From Chlamydia ibidis 10-1398/6 (GTDB taxonomy: Bacteria > Chlamydiota > Chlamydiia > Chlamydiales > Chlamydiaceae): a DNA stretch of 64,000 bases. The notes under the pieces are model-generated. The model saw nothing but the letters and a program-made list of their open reading frames with translations, was not told the origin of the DNA and made no database searches. The translations under genes were made by a program, and so were the position numbers. Shown here one piece after another: positions 28,802 through 36,692 of this stretch (the first letter of the stretch is position 1; the number at the start of each line of letters is the position of its first letter). The stretch spans positions 62,001 to 126,000 of the forward strand of contig NZ_APJW01000001.1 in assembly GCF_000454725.1 (NCBI RefSeq), written 5' to 3'.

Positions 28802-31597
28802 ATGGATATCATTAATAATTACTCCCTTTCAGTATCTTGCGAAAAACTCTCGATGATTATGCCTAGGGGATTATTACATAATCCTCATAGATTAGCAGAT
28901 AGTACGCTTCATTATGAAACAATTAGAGCAGAACAGTTTATCTTAAGAAGTTTGCTCTATGTTTTAGATTTAAAATCAGACCAACGGTATCGTGAGCTAG
29001 TTGACCAACTTCATCGTCACGAGAATAGTCTGGCTGCACAGAGCGCAAAGCCTGTGTCAAGTTATAAGTCAGTGTTATGTTCTGCTCCTACGGAAGCAAC
29101 AACAGCTCCAGTAGAGAAGCCAGAAGCCCAGCCTATTACAAAAGATCCTTATTACAATGCTACTAAGCAGCAATGGGCACACCAGTTGCTGACAGGGATA
29201 CAATCTGTAGTTAATCAAATAGTTACCGGACTTACACCCAGTACAGGATCTGGTTCTGGACATACAGGACCTGACGGTGCTCTTAGCGGAAGAATAGCTG
29301 CATCTGTAGACCCTAAAAATGTTACTTTGCCAGTAGCACCAGATAGCACACCAACACCAGCTCCTACAGACTTGCAGATTTTTCAAGCTATCCAAACAGA
29401 AATAAATCGTTTAGTAAATGCTGGCACACAATTATCAAATCCAGATTTTGATGTTTTATATGGACTGCCTTCCACTATCTTTACAGCAGTCCAACGTGCT
29501 ACAGCTATCCCTGGAGGGAAAAAAACAGAATATATTAATGAGCTTGCAAAACAATATGGTAACGAAGAGACGCTAGTTCAAGTATTTGCTGATGGTCGCG
29601 TAGAAGGACTGCAAGATATTCTGAATGTAGTCTTATCTAAACTATCAGAAGAAGATAGCTCAATATTTGCAGATTTGATAACAGAGTTAGATGAATTACG
29701 TACTCAGACAGAAAATTTTGATGAAGCTGGTTTAGCGCGTATTAAGCAAGCGGGCGAAACTCTTACTAACTTGATCAATGAATCTGCACTATCAAAAAAT
29801 GATAAAGTGGCTTTTGTTCAGAAAATAGTTGCGTTATACGAAGATCAAGTAGCTGCTGTACAATCTTTTCGTATAGTCATGGAAGCCACGGTCTTTGTTA
29901 ATCAGCATCAGGAAGCTGTTTTTGCGCAGATATCCAATTTAGTTGCCTCCTTAATGGGAACATTTGCTCCTATTGACTTAGGAGCGGTTGCTAGTGAGAT
30001 TAGCAGTGCTTCCATATCTGCAGCTTTACAAGCAGCTCGTGCAATCAATTCTAGATTTACTGATTTAACAGAAGCGCAGCAAAATCTGGTTAATACAGCA
30101 ATGAGGCAGTTGGAAACATTTAATGCTGATAAGTATTTAGGGGCAGTATGGGCATATTTTGTTGCTTCTACAGTTTTAGCCAATAAACCTACAGCAACTA
30201 TGCAAGAGGTTGGTGCTGCGATTACAGCAGAGTCTAAAGAAATGACGGGTTCTACCTTTGCTCTAGCATCTTCTATGGAAAGTGCTATGAAAAAAATTGT
30301 TGAAACTAGTGGAAAATTTTACCCGGCACAGGTCGCACGAATAGCAGAAACAGCAGCAGAGGAAGAGCGTGCTTTAGCTTTAGAAGCTCCTGTTGATGGT
30401 GCGTCTGAAAATCGTGTTGTTAAGACAGAAGAATTTTATACCATTTACTCACAGATAAGTCAGGCCGCTAAATTAGTGCCAGCTCCTGATACTAGCGCTA
30501 TCGCTGCTTACAATGCTACAACCAGAATGGGAGCTGTTGCTACAGTTGCTATTAACTATATTTTATTAAACTTTGGTGATACTGGGTTCTTACCTAATAT
30601 TTCTCAAGCAGCTAAAGCGCAAGCTGAGCCTACAGCTAGAGCATATTTTCAGTTCCGATCGCAATCACAAGTAGAGTTTCAAAAATTGGGTAATGCTGTA
30701 GAACAGGCTCAGAATGAAAGTAACCAATTTTCAAGTTTTAAGGATTCTTTGTATAGCGAGCAGTTGTTTGCTCAAGCTGGAGAAACACGCGTACTGCCAC
30801 TTCCATCTGCTGTAGCCTCTGTATTGATAGATCGCTACATGCCCAAAGAAGTCGATTTTTTAACCAAGATTTATCAGCAATTGTATTATAGCAATATAGG
30901 CTCATCGGTAGGCAATGCCATGATTGAGGCTATTTCCAAATATGTTAATGCCGCCACATATTTTAACTTTGGAAGTTATGTAGGTCAACAGCCTGCTGTT
31001 GGAGCGGGAGCTTTGCCCTCTGACGGTCAGGGGGATATGTTCCCAGGAAATGCAGATAGTGCGCGCGCAAAATTAAATACTGAAAGAGAGCAGGCAGCTC
31101 TATATTTACAGTATACTCAAAATGCTGAGAAGGTATTAGAAGAGCAACTTGCTAAAATAACTGCAGATTCTAAACTTACAAATGAACAGCGCACCCAAAT
31201 TATCGATAACTTGAATAATTATCGTGATAATTTGAACTCAATTTCTGGTGCTTTGGTATTGTTGCAAAACTATTTAGCACCTTTAGGTGTTACAAATGGT
31301 GACGTAGCAGGAACTTTCAAAGTAACAGGAGGTTCTGCTCAATGGCAGGCTCGTTTAGAAATCCTTGAAGATGCTTTGGTTTCTGGATTATCAGGCAGTG
31401 CAATTAGCGGAGGAATGTTCCCATTGCAGGCAATGGTACAGTCTGACCAGCAATCTTATGCAGATATGGGACAGAATTATCAACTAGAATTGCAAATGCA
31501 TCTAACATCTATGCAGCAGGAATGGACAGTCGTTTCCACATCTTTGCAAGTTTTAAATCAAATATACTTAAGCTTAGCTAGAAGTTTAATGGGATAA
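28802..31597 (+). CDS. DUF582 family type III secretion effector, second copy
   Basis: A 931-aa paralogue of the divergent neighbour, with the C-terminal QQEWTVVSTSLQVLNQI motif preceded by SDQQSYADMG. An N-terminal ~80-residue region (LDLKSDQRYRELVDQLHRHE) is followed by a Pro/Thr/Gly-rich linker (about 145-200), then helical Ala/Gln-rich repeats. Same inferred role as its paralogue: a translocated protein acting in the host cell. Apart from the C-terminal domain the two share little obvious sequence, so the pair is old or fast-diverging. In C. trachomatis three such genes lie in this neighbourhood; only two are here. Confidence 0.85.
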   Translation: MDIINNYSLSVSCEKLSMIMPRGLLHNPHRLADSTLHYETIRAEQFILRSLLYVLDLKSDQRYRELVDQLHRHENSLAAQSAKPVSSYKSVLCSAPTEATTAPVEKPEAQPITKDPYYNATKQQWAHQLLTGIQSVVNQIVTGLTPSTGSGSGHTGPDGALSGRIAASVDPKNVTLPVAPDSTPTPAPTDLQIFQAIQTEINRLVNAGTQLSNPDFDVLYGLPSTIFTAVQRATAIPGGKKTEYINELAKQYGNEETLVQVFADGRVEGLQDILNVVLSKLSEEDSSIFADLITELDELRTQTENFDEAGLARIKQAGETLTNLINESALSKNDKVAFVQKIVALYEDQVAAVQSFRIVMEATVFVNQHQEAVFAQISNLVASLMGTFAPIDLGAVASEISSASISAALQAARAINSRFTDLTEAQQNLVNTAMRQLETFNADKYLGAVWAYFVASTVLANKPTATMQEVGAAITAESKEMTGSTFALASSMESAMKKIVETSGKFYPAQVARIAETAAEEERALALEAPVDGASENRVVKTEEFYTIYSQISQAAKLVPAPDTSAIAAYNATTRMGAVATVAINYILLNFGDTGFLPNISQAAKAQAEPTARAYFQFRSQSQVEFQKLGNAVEQAQNESNQFSSFKDSLYSEQLFAQAGETRVLPLPSAVASVLIDRYMPKEVDFLTKIYQQLYYSNIGSSVGNAMIEAISKYVNAATYFNFGSYVGQQPAVGAGALPSDGQGDMFPGNADSARAKLNTEREQAALYLQYTQNAEKVLEEQLAKITADSKLTNEQRTQIIDNLNNYRDNLNSISGALVLLQNYLAPLGVTNGDVAGTFKVTGGSAQWQARLEILEDALVSGLSGSAISGGMFPLQAMVQSDQQSYADMGQNYQLELQMHLTSMQQEWTVVSTSLQVLNQIYLSLARSLMG

Positions 31598-31619
31598 GTT
31601 TCCTCTAAATTTTGTTTCT

Positions 31620-31676
31620 TATAATGCTTTTGGCATGATTTTCGCTCCTTCTTTTTCTGAGAGAAAATAAGGAGGA
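31620..31676 (+). promoter_or_regulatory. Sigma54-like promoter overlapping an SD-masking hairpin
   Basis: TGGCATGATTTTCGCT (31631-31646) keeps the invariant GG and GC of a -24/-12 promoter exactly 10 nt apart. C. trachomatis CT652.1 is, from memory, one of its mapped sigma54 promoters. A TATAAT hexamer lies just upstream (31620-31625). CTCCTT (31645-31650) can pair with AAGGAG (31669-31674), reinforced by TTTTC/GAAAA inside, masking the ribosome binding site. A sigma54 transcript starting near 31657 would lack the first arm. Confidence 0.72.
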
Positions 31677-31681
31677 ATTTC

Positions 31682-31861
31682 ATGCTTCCAGCATCGCAAA
31701 TACAACAACAATTAGCACGTCTAGAATTTGTTAATGACCAGCTGTACGCCGAATTAGAGTATGTCAACATGTTATTGTGTGCTATAGGTTTCCCCGAAGG
31801 GTTAACAACTATTAAGGCAATAGCACATGAAGTTCTTACAGAAGACGAATTTTTAGATTAG
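31682..31861 (+). CDS. CT652.1-type small protein (59 aa)
   Basis: A short gene with an excellent ribosome binding site (AAGGAGG, 6 nt before the ATG) and a sigma54-like promoter. The 59-aa product begins MLPASQIQQQLARLEF, is predicted helical (QLYAELEYVNMLLCAIGF) and ends in an acidic TEDEFLD. No membrane segment or known domain. Position before lptB matches CT652.1 of C. trachomatis, a sigma54-dependent gene of unknown function expressed late. It stops 9 bp before the convergent lptB stop, with no room for a terminator between them. Confidence 0.82.
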   Translation: MLPASQIQQQLARLEFVNDQLYAELEYVNMLLCAIGFPEGLTTIKAIAHEVLTEDEFLD

Positions 31862-31870
31862 TTACAGAGT

Positions 31871-32593
31871 TTAATACGAAAAAGAGTCGCCTAAGTAGTG
31901 CTGCTTAACCATAGGGTTAGTGATCATTTGTGCTGAAGATCCTTCGAAAAAGATTTTCCCATCGATGATTAAATAGCATCGATCTGCAATAGATAGGAGT
32001 TCTTTTGCGTTATGATCTGTTATTAAGATGCCAATACCTCGACCGGATAGAATTTTTATCAGGTACTTCACGTTTTGAATAACAAGAGGGTCGACGTTAG
32101 CAAAAGGTTCATCGAGTAACAACACGCTAGGGTTGAGGGCTAACACACAAGCAATTTCTAGCCGCCGTCGCTCACCCCCCGATAATGTCCCAGCTTTTTT
32201 GTTGAGACACGCAGCTAATTGTAAATCATCGATCAGGGTATCTAAAAGATGCGATTGTTGTTTTCTTGCTTTGTAAATAATCTCTAAAATGCAAATCAGA
32301 TTTTCTTTTACTGTTAGATCTTTGAATACTGTCGGTTCTTGTGCTAAGTATCCTATCCCTAAACGAGCTCGGTGATCCATAGTTTTTTTGGTCACGTCAG
32401 TATTTTTAAAAATGATTTTTCCTGAATCAGGACGAATTAAGCCTACTGTTAAATAAAAAGCTGTAGTTTTTCCAGCTCCATTAGGACCAAGAAGACCAAC
32501 AACTTCGCCAGGATTTACTTCAAAAGACACATCATTGGTTACCGGTTTTTTATTATATTTTTTAACTAGGTTACATACAGAAAGTATGGGCAT
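31871..32593 (-). CDS. lptB: LPS export ABC transporter ATP-binding protein LptB
   Basis: ATPase powering extraction of LPS from the inner membrane by LptB2FG. The 240-aa protein has Walker A GPNGAGKT (36-43), the signature LSGGERRR (137-144), Walker B VLLLDEPFA near 156-164 and the switch His in ITDHN. It is the YhbG family and corresponds to CT653. It is in a minus-strand operon behind kdsA and the lptC-like gene, a sensible grouping of Kdo synthesis with LPS export. Confidence 0.95.
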   Translation of the reverse strand: MPILSVCNLVKKYNKKPVTNDVSFEVNPGEVVGLLGPNGAGKTTAFYLTVGLIRPDSGKIIFKNTDVTKKTMDHRARLGIGYLAQEPTVFKDLTVKENLICILEIIYKARKQQSHLLDTLIDDLQLAACLNKKAGTLSGGERRRLEIACVLALNPSVLLLDEPFANVDPLVIQNVKYLIKILSGRGIGILITDHNAKELLSIADRCYLIIDGKIFFEGSSAQMITNPMVKQHYLGDSFSY

Positions 32594-32599
32594 AACAAA

Positions 32600-33082
32600 T
32601 TATTCTCTTAATAAAGATAGTGACAAAGTTTTCATTCCCCCTTCGATACTTTGCTCGGAAGCAGTAGGGTCTGAATGGATAGGGTTAACATGAAAACGAC
32701 AATCATACACGTTCAGTGAACAATCTTGATAGTTTAATAATCCGCCGTTGCCTCGAAAAGACATAAGTTTATCTAAATCTTGAGTGTAGATTTGCCCAGA
32801 AATCTTAGAGAGTACTTCCTTACACATGTAATTATTAGTCAAATGTAGCTCCATGCATGACTTGTCTATAGAACAATGAAAAAATGTTCTCTCTGGAGAG
32901 GTAATTTGTTTATAAACACCTAGCTTTTTAATTTTTAAGAAAGGGGGGGCTTTATCGAAATGTTTATCCATGCAGGATACATCACAAATACTATCCACTT
33001 TGATAATAGCGATCATTGTACAACACGCTATTATCAAGATTCCGATAGAGCAGATAAGACCATAAAATAAGAACTTTGTCAT
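32600..33082 (-). CDS. LptC-like single-pass periplasmic protein
   Basis: A 160-aa protein with one N-terminal membrane segment ([23 protein letters not shown], split over residues 4-26) and a periplasmic domain with alternating hydrophobic residues that suits a beta-jellyroll. Placement between kdsA and lptB suggests LptC, which bridges LptBFG to LptA; it corresponds to CT654. The start ATG at 33082 overlaps the kdsA stop by 4 bp; the longer start at 33130 would lie inside kdsA. No strong LptC motif is visible, so the call depends on context. Confidence 0.7.
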   Translation of the reverse strand: MTKFLFYGLICSIGILIIACCTMIAIIKVDSICDVSCMDKHFDKAPPFLKIKKLGVYKQITSPERTFFHCSIDKSCMELHLTNNYMCKEVLSKISGQIYTQDLDKLMSFRGNGGLLNYQDCSLNVYDCRFHVNPIHSDPTASEQSIEGGMKTLSLSLLRE

Positions 33083-33888
33083 GCTGTAGCCATATCGAAA
33101 GAACGTACACAGGTATATAATTGATCCCAAATAGGTAATAATTGGGCAAACATATCTAAAGATAACATAGATGCCGCATCACTTTTAGCTTCTTTAGGGT
33201 TAGGATGGGTTTCAATAAACAAGCCATCTGCTCCGGCTGCTATGGCAGCACGAGTAAGAGTGGGGATAAACTCTGTTTGCCCGCCACTTTGTGAACCTAA
33301 TGCACCGGGCAGCTGTACGGAATGGGTGCCATCAAACACAACAGGGAAGCCCGTCCGAGACATGACAGCGATGGAACGCATGTCAGAAACAAGGTTATTA
33401 TAACCAAATGAACAACCTCTCTCAGTTAAGATTATTTTATTATTCCCTGTGGCAAGAATCTTATCTAAAGGTCCTTGCATATCCCAAGGAGAAAGAAACT
33501 GGCCTTTTTTGACGTTTATAATAGCGCCTGTCTCAGCAGCGGCAACAAGAAGATCTGTTTGACGACACAAAAATGCGGGGATTTGCAAAATATCACAGAC
33601 TTTGCCAGCTTCTAATGCTTCTTCAGGTGAGTGTACGTCTGTTAGGATTTGCACATCGAAAGTCTCTTTAACTTTTGCAAGGATACGTAGCCCATTTTTG
33701 ATTCCTGGACCGCGGTAAGAATTTATAGAAGAGCGATTTGCTTTATCATAACTGCTTTTAAATACCCAGTGGATACGACTAGAGTAAGGAGAAAGTATGT
33801 CGCGAATCCTTTTTGCAGTCTCCAGAATAATAGCCTCGCTTTCTATAACACAGGGGCCAGCAATTAGAAGCATTTTATTTTCGAACAT
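33079..33888 (-). CDS. kdsA: 2-dehydro-3-deoxyphosphooctonate aldolase (KDO-8-P synthase)
   Basis: Condenses arabinose-5-phosphate with phosphoenolpyruvate to make Kdo-8-phosphate for chlamydial LPS, whose core is a Kdo oligosaccharide. Family features: [11 protein letters not shown] at the N-terminus, the [12 protein letters not shown] segment near 44-55, [18 protein letters not shown] and [16 protein letters not shown] 33888 gives 269 aa and has AAAGGAG 5 nt upstream; GTG 33894 is the longer option. It is the first gene of a kdsA-lptC-lptB operon. Confidence 0.97.
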   Translation of the reverse strand: MFENKMLLIAGPCVIESEAIILETAKRIRDILSPYSSRIHWVFKSSYDKANRSSINSYRGPGIKNGLRILAKVKETFDVQILTDVHSPEEALEAGKVCDILQIPAFLCRQTDLLVAAAETGAIINVKKGQFLSPWDMQGPLDKILATGNNKIILTERGCSFGYNNLVSDMRSIAVMSRTGFPVVFDGTHSVQLPGALGSQSGGQTEFIPTLTRAAIAAGADGLFIETHPNPKEAKSDAASMLSLDMFAQLLPIWDQLYTCVRSFDMATA

Positions 33889-33932
33889 ACCCACTCCTTT
33901 CTGATAACTAGTAACCTACTATAAAGAAATCT

Positions 33933-34115
33933 ATGGCACTATGGCAACCATATCGAGGACGCATCTTGCTATTTCTTTGTTTTTCAATAAAGGCTAAGCT
34001 AGTTTTAATTTTTCTCTATTGGAAGGGGATCAAGCAGTTTTTACGACGTTTATTTTTGGCAAGGTATAATAAAGTAGGCTGCTCTTCAAGGAACAGATAT
34101 ATAAGGATTTTCTAA
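33933..34115 (+). CDS. Possible 60-aa basic membrane peptide
   Basis: An open frame starting with ATG and encoding a basic peptide with a hydrophobic middle (about residues 11-29) and an Arg/Lys-rich tail. C. trachomatis has a small hypothetical gene (CT656) at this place, but I cannot confirm similarity. The ribosome binding site is weak. A hairpin 65 bp downstream (34181-34202) would be consistent with a short transcription unit. It may be chance. Confidence 0.3.
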   Translation: MALWQPYRGRILLFLCFSIKAKLVLIFLYWKGIKQFLRRLFLARYNKVGCSSRNRYIRIF

Positions 34116-34311
34116 AGAATCGACTTTTTTATTTTGGTTTTTTCCTGTTCTTTGTACAATTTGGGCGCCGTATCTAGTAGTGTTCGGTTGAGAAACCGAA
34201 CATCGCTAGTTTTTCTCTAAGCGTTGAACGCTCTCAGGTTAATTTCTGGTGAATAGTGCACAAGTATGCTTTTTCAACGAGTCACTTAGAGTTGTCCTAG
34301 CTTCTCTTCTT
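34116..34311. other. Gap between kdsA and tRNA-Arg with a tetraloop hairpin
   Basis: Contains TGTTCGGTT, GAGA (a GNRA-type tetraloop), AACCGAACA at 34181-34202, a perfect 9-bp stem followed 8 nt later by a GTTTTTCTC stretch. It could terminate a short upstream transcript or stabilise an RNA end. Apart from the doubtful 60-aa frame, I see no gene between 33889 and the tRNA. Confidence 0.5.
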
Positions 34312-34384
34312 GGACCGATAGCTCAGTGGATAGAGCATTCGCCTTCTAAGCGAATGGTCGCAGGTTCGAATCCTGCTCGGTCCG
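34312..34384 (+). tRNA. tRNA-Arg (anticodon UCU)
   Basis: Acceptor GGACCGA pairs with TCGGTCC, D-arm GCTC..GAGC, anticodon stem TTCGC/GCGAA with loop CTTCTAA (anticodon TCT), T-loop GTTCGAATC, discriminator G. Confidence 0.97.
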
Positions 34385-34457
34385 ATTTTCTAACAACTTG
34401 CTTTTCGTCCTATTTGTTTAGATGTTTTTCTGATAAGTTAACCGATCTGAGCACAGC

Positions 34458-34489
34458 TTTTTGCCTGCGCGTAAATACGCAGGCAAAAT
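34458..34489. repeat. 11-bp inverted repeat between tRNA-Arg and khpA
   Basis: TTTTGCCTGCG (34459-34469) pairs with CGCAGGCAAAA (34478-34488). The T-tract precedes and the A-tract follows on both strands, the reverse of a normal terminator, so its role is unclear. Confidence 0.5.
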
Positions 34490-34534
34490 AAACATCAGCA
34501 ATTATTAATCAATAAAGTAAGTAATAGGTGTTGG

Positions 34535-34771
34535 CTAACGATCTTCAAGGATTTCTAGGCTTACTTTAACGTTATTTCTACTTGCCACAGAAACTAACAA
34601 TGTGCGGATGGCCTTGATTGTTCGGCCCTCTTTACCTATGACTTTACCAATATCTGTTTTAGCTACCGCTAGTTCATAGATAATCGTATGAGTACCCTGA
34701 ACTTCCTTAATACGAACTTCTTCGGGGTGATCTACCAAATTTTGAATAATGTAAGTTAAAAAATCTTTCAT
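34535..34771 (-). CDS. khpA: KH-domain RNA-binding protein KhpA (YlqC family)
   Basis: A 78-aa single KH domain with the GxxG RNA-binding loop in VIGKEGRTIKAIRTLL near residues 40-55. Members bind RNA, often with KhpB, and affect cell division and small-RNA function in other bacteria. It corresponds to CT657. A gap of 134 bp separates it from the upstream rluD-like gene. The specific RNA targets here are unknown. Confidence 0.9.
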   Translation of the reverse strand: MKDFLTYIIQNLVDHPEEVRIKEVQGTHTIIYELAVAKTDIGKVIGKEGRTIKAIRTLLVSVASRNNVKVSLEILEDR

Positions 34772-34905
34772 AGTAATCCTATAACTAAATTCGCGTCAGT
34801 CTGTTGAAGAACGGTTAAAAAATCGAACTCAATCTACTTTAATTTTAAAATGTTCCTTTAAATAATAAAACTTTTAAAAGGTTTTTAATAAATAATTAAA
34901 CCGCG

Positions 34906-35856
34906 CTATTTTAGTATAAGTTTGTCGTTTTGGAATTCTTTCATTATAATAGAAGTCATATCCGAGGGCAAGGGAGTCGTTAGGGTTACACGTTGCTGAT
35001 TTAAGGGATGTACAAAGTCTAAGCTATAGGCATGCAATTGTTGTTTGTCAAGACCATAGCTAGCATTAACTGCAGCAAATCCGTATACAGGATCTCCAAG
35101 AATAGGTGTGCCTATATGGCGCATATGTACGCGGAGCTGATGAGTTCGTCCTGTTTCTGGGAGCAGAAGGACAAGACTGAGTTTCCCATTGAAATCTAAT
35201 ACCTTACAGTGAGTGATAGCTTCTTTCCCAGTAGGACAGACAGCCATTTCCTTACGTTTTGTTTGATGCCTAGCCAACCCTGTACGGATCTCCGTCGCAG
35301 ATGGCCTGCCTATACAAATAGCAATGTAGCTTTTCTTTAACTGTTTTTTTGCAAACAACTCACTATAAAGTGTCTTCGCTTGCCGTGTTTTCGCGGTAAT
35401 TAATAATCCTGAGGTATCTTTATCTAATCTATGAATAATACCTGGACGCCAAGGTTCTTCTGGAAATTCTTGTTTCAAACGCTCCCCAATTTCGTGAAGC
35501 AACGCATGGACAATAGTTCCTTTACTATGACCCGGTGCAGGATGGACGACCATGTCTCTCGGTTTATCGATTACTAGGATCATGTCGTCTTCATAGACTT
35601 TATTTAAGGGAATAGGTTCGGGCAACAGTTCCGAAAGTTCTTCCTTTTCTTCTAGATAAACACTTACTCTGTCGCCACTAAATAATAATACAGAAGGCTT
35701 CTTTTGTACTTTTTCGTTTACGATGACCCGGCCGGAAGCAATGTGTTGCTGATAAAATGCACGGGAATACTCAGCATGCTGAGAGACAAGATACTTGTCC
35801 AAACGGCATGGAGAACCCTCATTGACAACGAAAGTAAGATGTTTATTTGACTGCAT
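34906..35856 (-). CDS. rluD: RluD-family 23S rRNA pseudouridine synthase
   Basis: A 316-aa protein with an N-terminal S4-type RNA-binding domain (CRLDKYLVSQHAEYSRAF near 17-34, SGRVIVNEK) and a RluA-type catalytic domain with the motif GIIHRLDKDTSGLL around residue 140-153, whose Asp is the catalytic nucleophile. LPETGRTHQLRVHM near 232-245 is the second family motif. RluD-type enzymes modify helix 69 of 23S rRNA; the exact target position is inferred. It corresponds to CT658. Confidence 0.9.
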   Translation of the reverse strand: MQSNKHLTFVVNEGSPCRLDKYLVSQHAEYSRAFYQQHIASGRVIVNEKVQKKPSVLLFSGDRVSVYLEEKEELSELLPEPIPLNKVYEDDMILVIDKPRDMVVHPAPGHSKGTIVHALLHEIGERLKQEFPEEPWRPGIIHRLDKDTSGLLITAKTRQAKTLYSELFAKKQLKKSYIAICIGRPSATEIRTGLARHQTKRKEMAVCPTGKEAITHCKVLDFNGKLSLVLLLPETGRTHQLRVHMRHIGTPILGDPVYGFAAVNASYGLDKQQLHAYSLDFVHPLNQQRVTLTTPLPSDMTSIIMKEFQNDKLILK

Positions 35857-35979
35857 TATAAATGAAATAGGTGCGAACGAAGAATTTTAGATAATCATAA
35901 GTATTTGTTCTAGGTATTTTATATACCTAAGTAGTTGCAAATAGAGGTAAATAATTTTTTATTTTAAAATTCCAGTTTT

Positions 35980-36300
35980 TTAAATAGGTAATCTTTCTAG
36001 AAGGATGTCATTAATTGTTACAAGCTCATATTTCGTGGTAGGTAATACAAGTAAATTATCCGTCGCGGAACAATGGAAAGTGTGGATTAGTAGACTTTTA
36101 GTGTTTAAAACAATTTTTTCCCAGACCTCAAAAGCTAGGGGAAAATCCAGTAACTGTTTTCCTAGGTAGTAAGAAGCTTTTATTTTAAAAAGAGATAGAT
36201 ATAGAGGTTTGTTTACCAAAGATATCCAGCGGTTAGGGGAACTAGTAAAACGCTGGATATCTTGTTGAGATAAAGGAAGAACAAGAAAATATGAAATCAT
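35980..36300 (-). CDS. Hypothetical 106-aa protein
   Basis: I do not recognise this protein. It is hydrophobic and aromatic-rich but without a clear membrane helix, with no cysteine cluster or low-complexity region. Its ATG follows the stop of the upstream CT659-type gene directly (TAAATG), which supports it being real and co-translated. No C. trachomatis counterpart comes to mind, so it may be lineage-specific. Confidence 0.65.
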   Translation of the reverse strand: MISYFLVLPLSQQDIQRFTSSPNRWISLVNKPLYLSLFKIKASYYLGKQLLDFPLAFEVWEKIVLNTKSLLIHTFHCSATDNLLVLPTTKYELVTINDILLERLPI

Positions 36301-36591
36301 TTAATCTTTGTATGTCGAACGCATTTTTTTAGAGGCTTTTTGTGCTCGATCCATATCTTTATGCATGGAACCAAAGGCAGAAATAAGAATAGATTGTAAG
36401 AAATTGTCGTACATTTCCTGACCTTTTTTAGGCCCCATTTTTTCAATAAGAGCAGCATGTAGTTGCTCTAAGGTACGAACGGGACCTTCAAAAGTCATAT
36501 TTGTAGGTGTATTATTATCAAGGCTTGTTCCTTTGATTGTTGACGTTGCCTGTATTTCCTTAGATTTATTGTCGATATAACCTAGTTCCAT
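36301..36591 (-). CDS. CT659-type small hypothetical protein (96 aa)
   Basis: A small soluble protein: polar N-terminal ~35 residues, then a helical region (TLEQLHAALIEKMGPKKGQEMYDNF split across residues 40-64) and a basic tail. Position between the rluD-like gene and parC matches CT659. Function unknown. It is directly upstream of, and probably co-translated with, the 106-aa gene. Confidence 0.75.
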   Translation of the reverse strand: MELGYIDNKSKEIQATSTIKGTSLDNNTPTNMTFEGPVRTLEQLHAALIEKMGPKKGQEMYDNFLQSILISAFGSMHKDMDRAQKASKKMRSTYKD

Positions 36592-36692
36592 AATACTCCT
36601 CTTATCATCCTAGTTCGTATTTTATAGGGCTAGAGAGTTATTTTGCTACTAGGATAAGGCAAGTTACTATCTAAAGGATTAAGGGCCAATTT

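Noticed and set aside
31558..31770. 70-codon minus-strand frame over the CT652.1-type gene
   Set aside because: It lies opposite a gene with an excellent ribosome binding site and promoter, and its own start lacks one.
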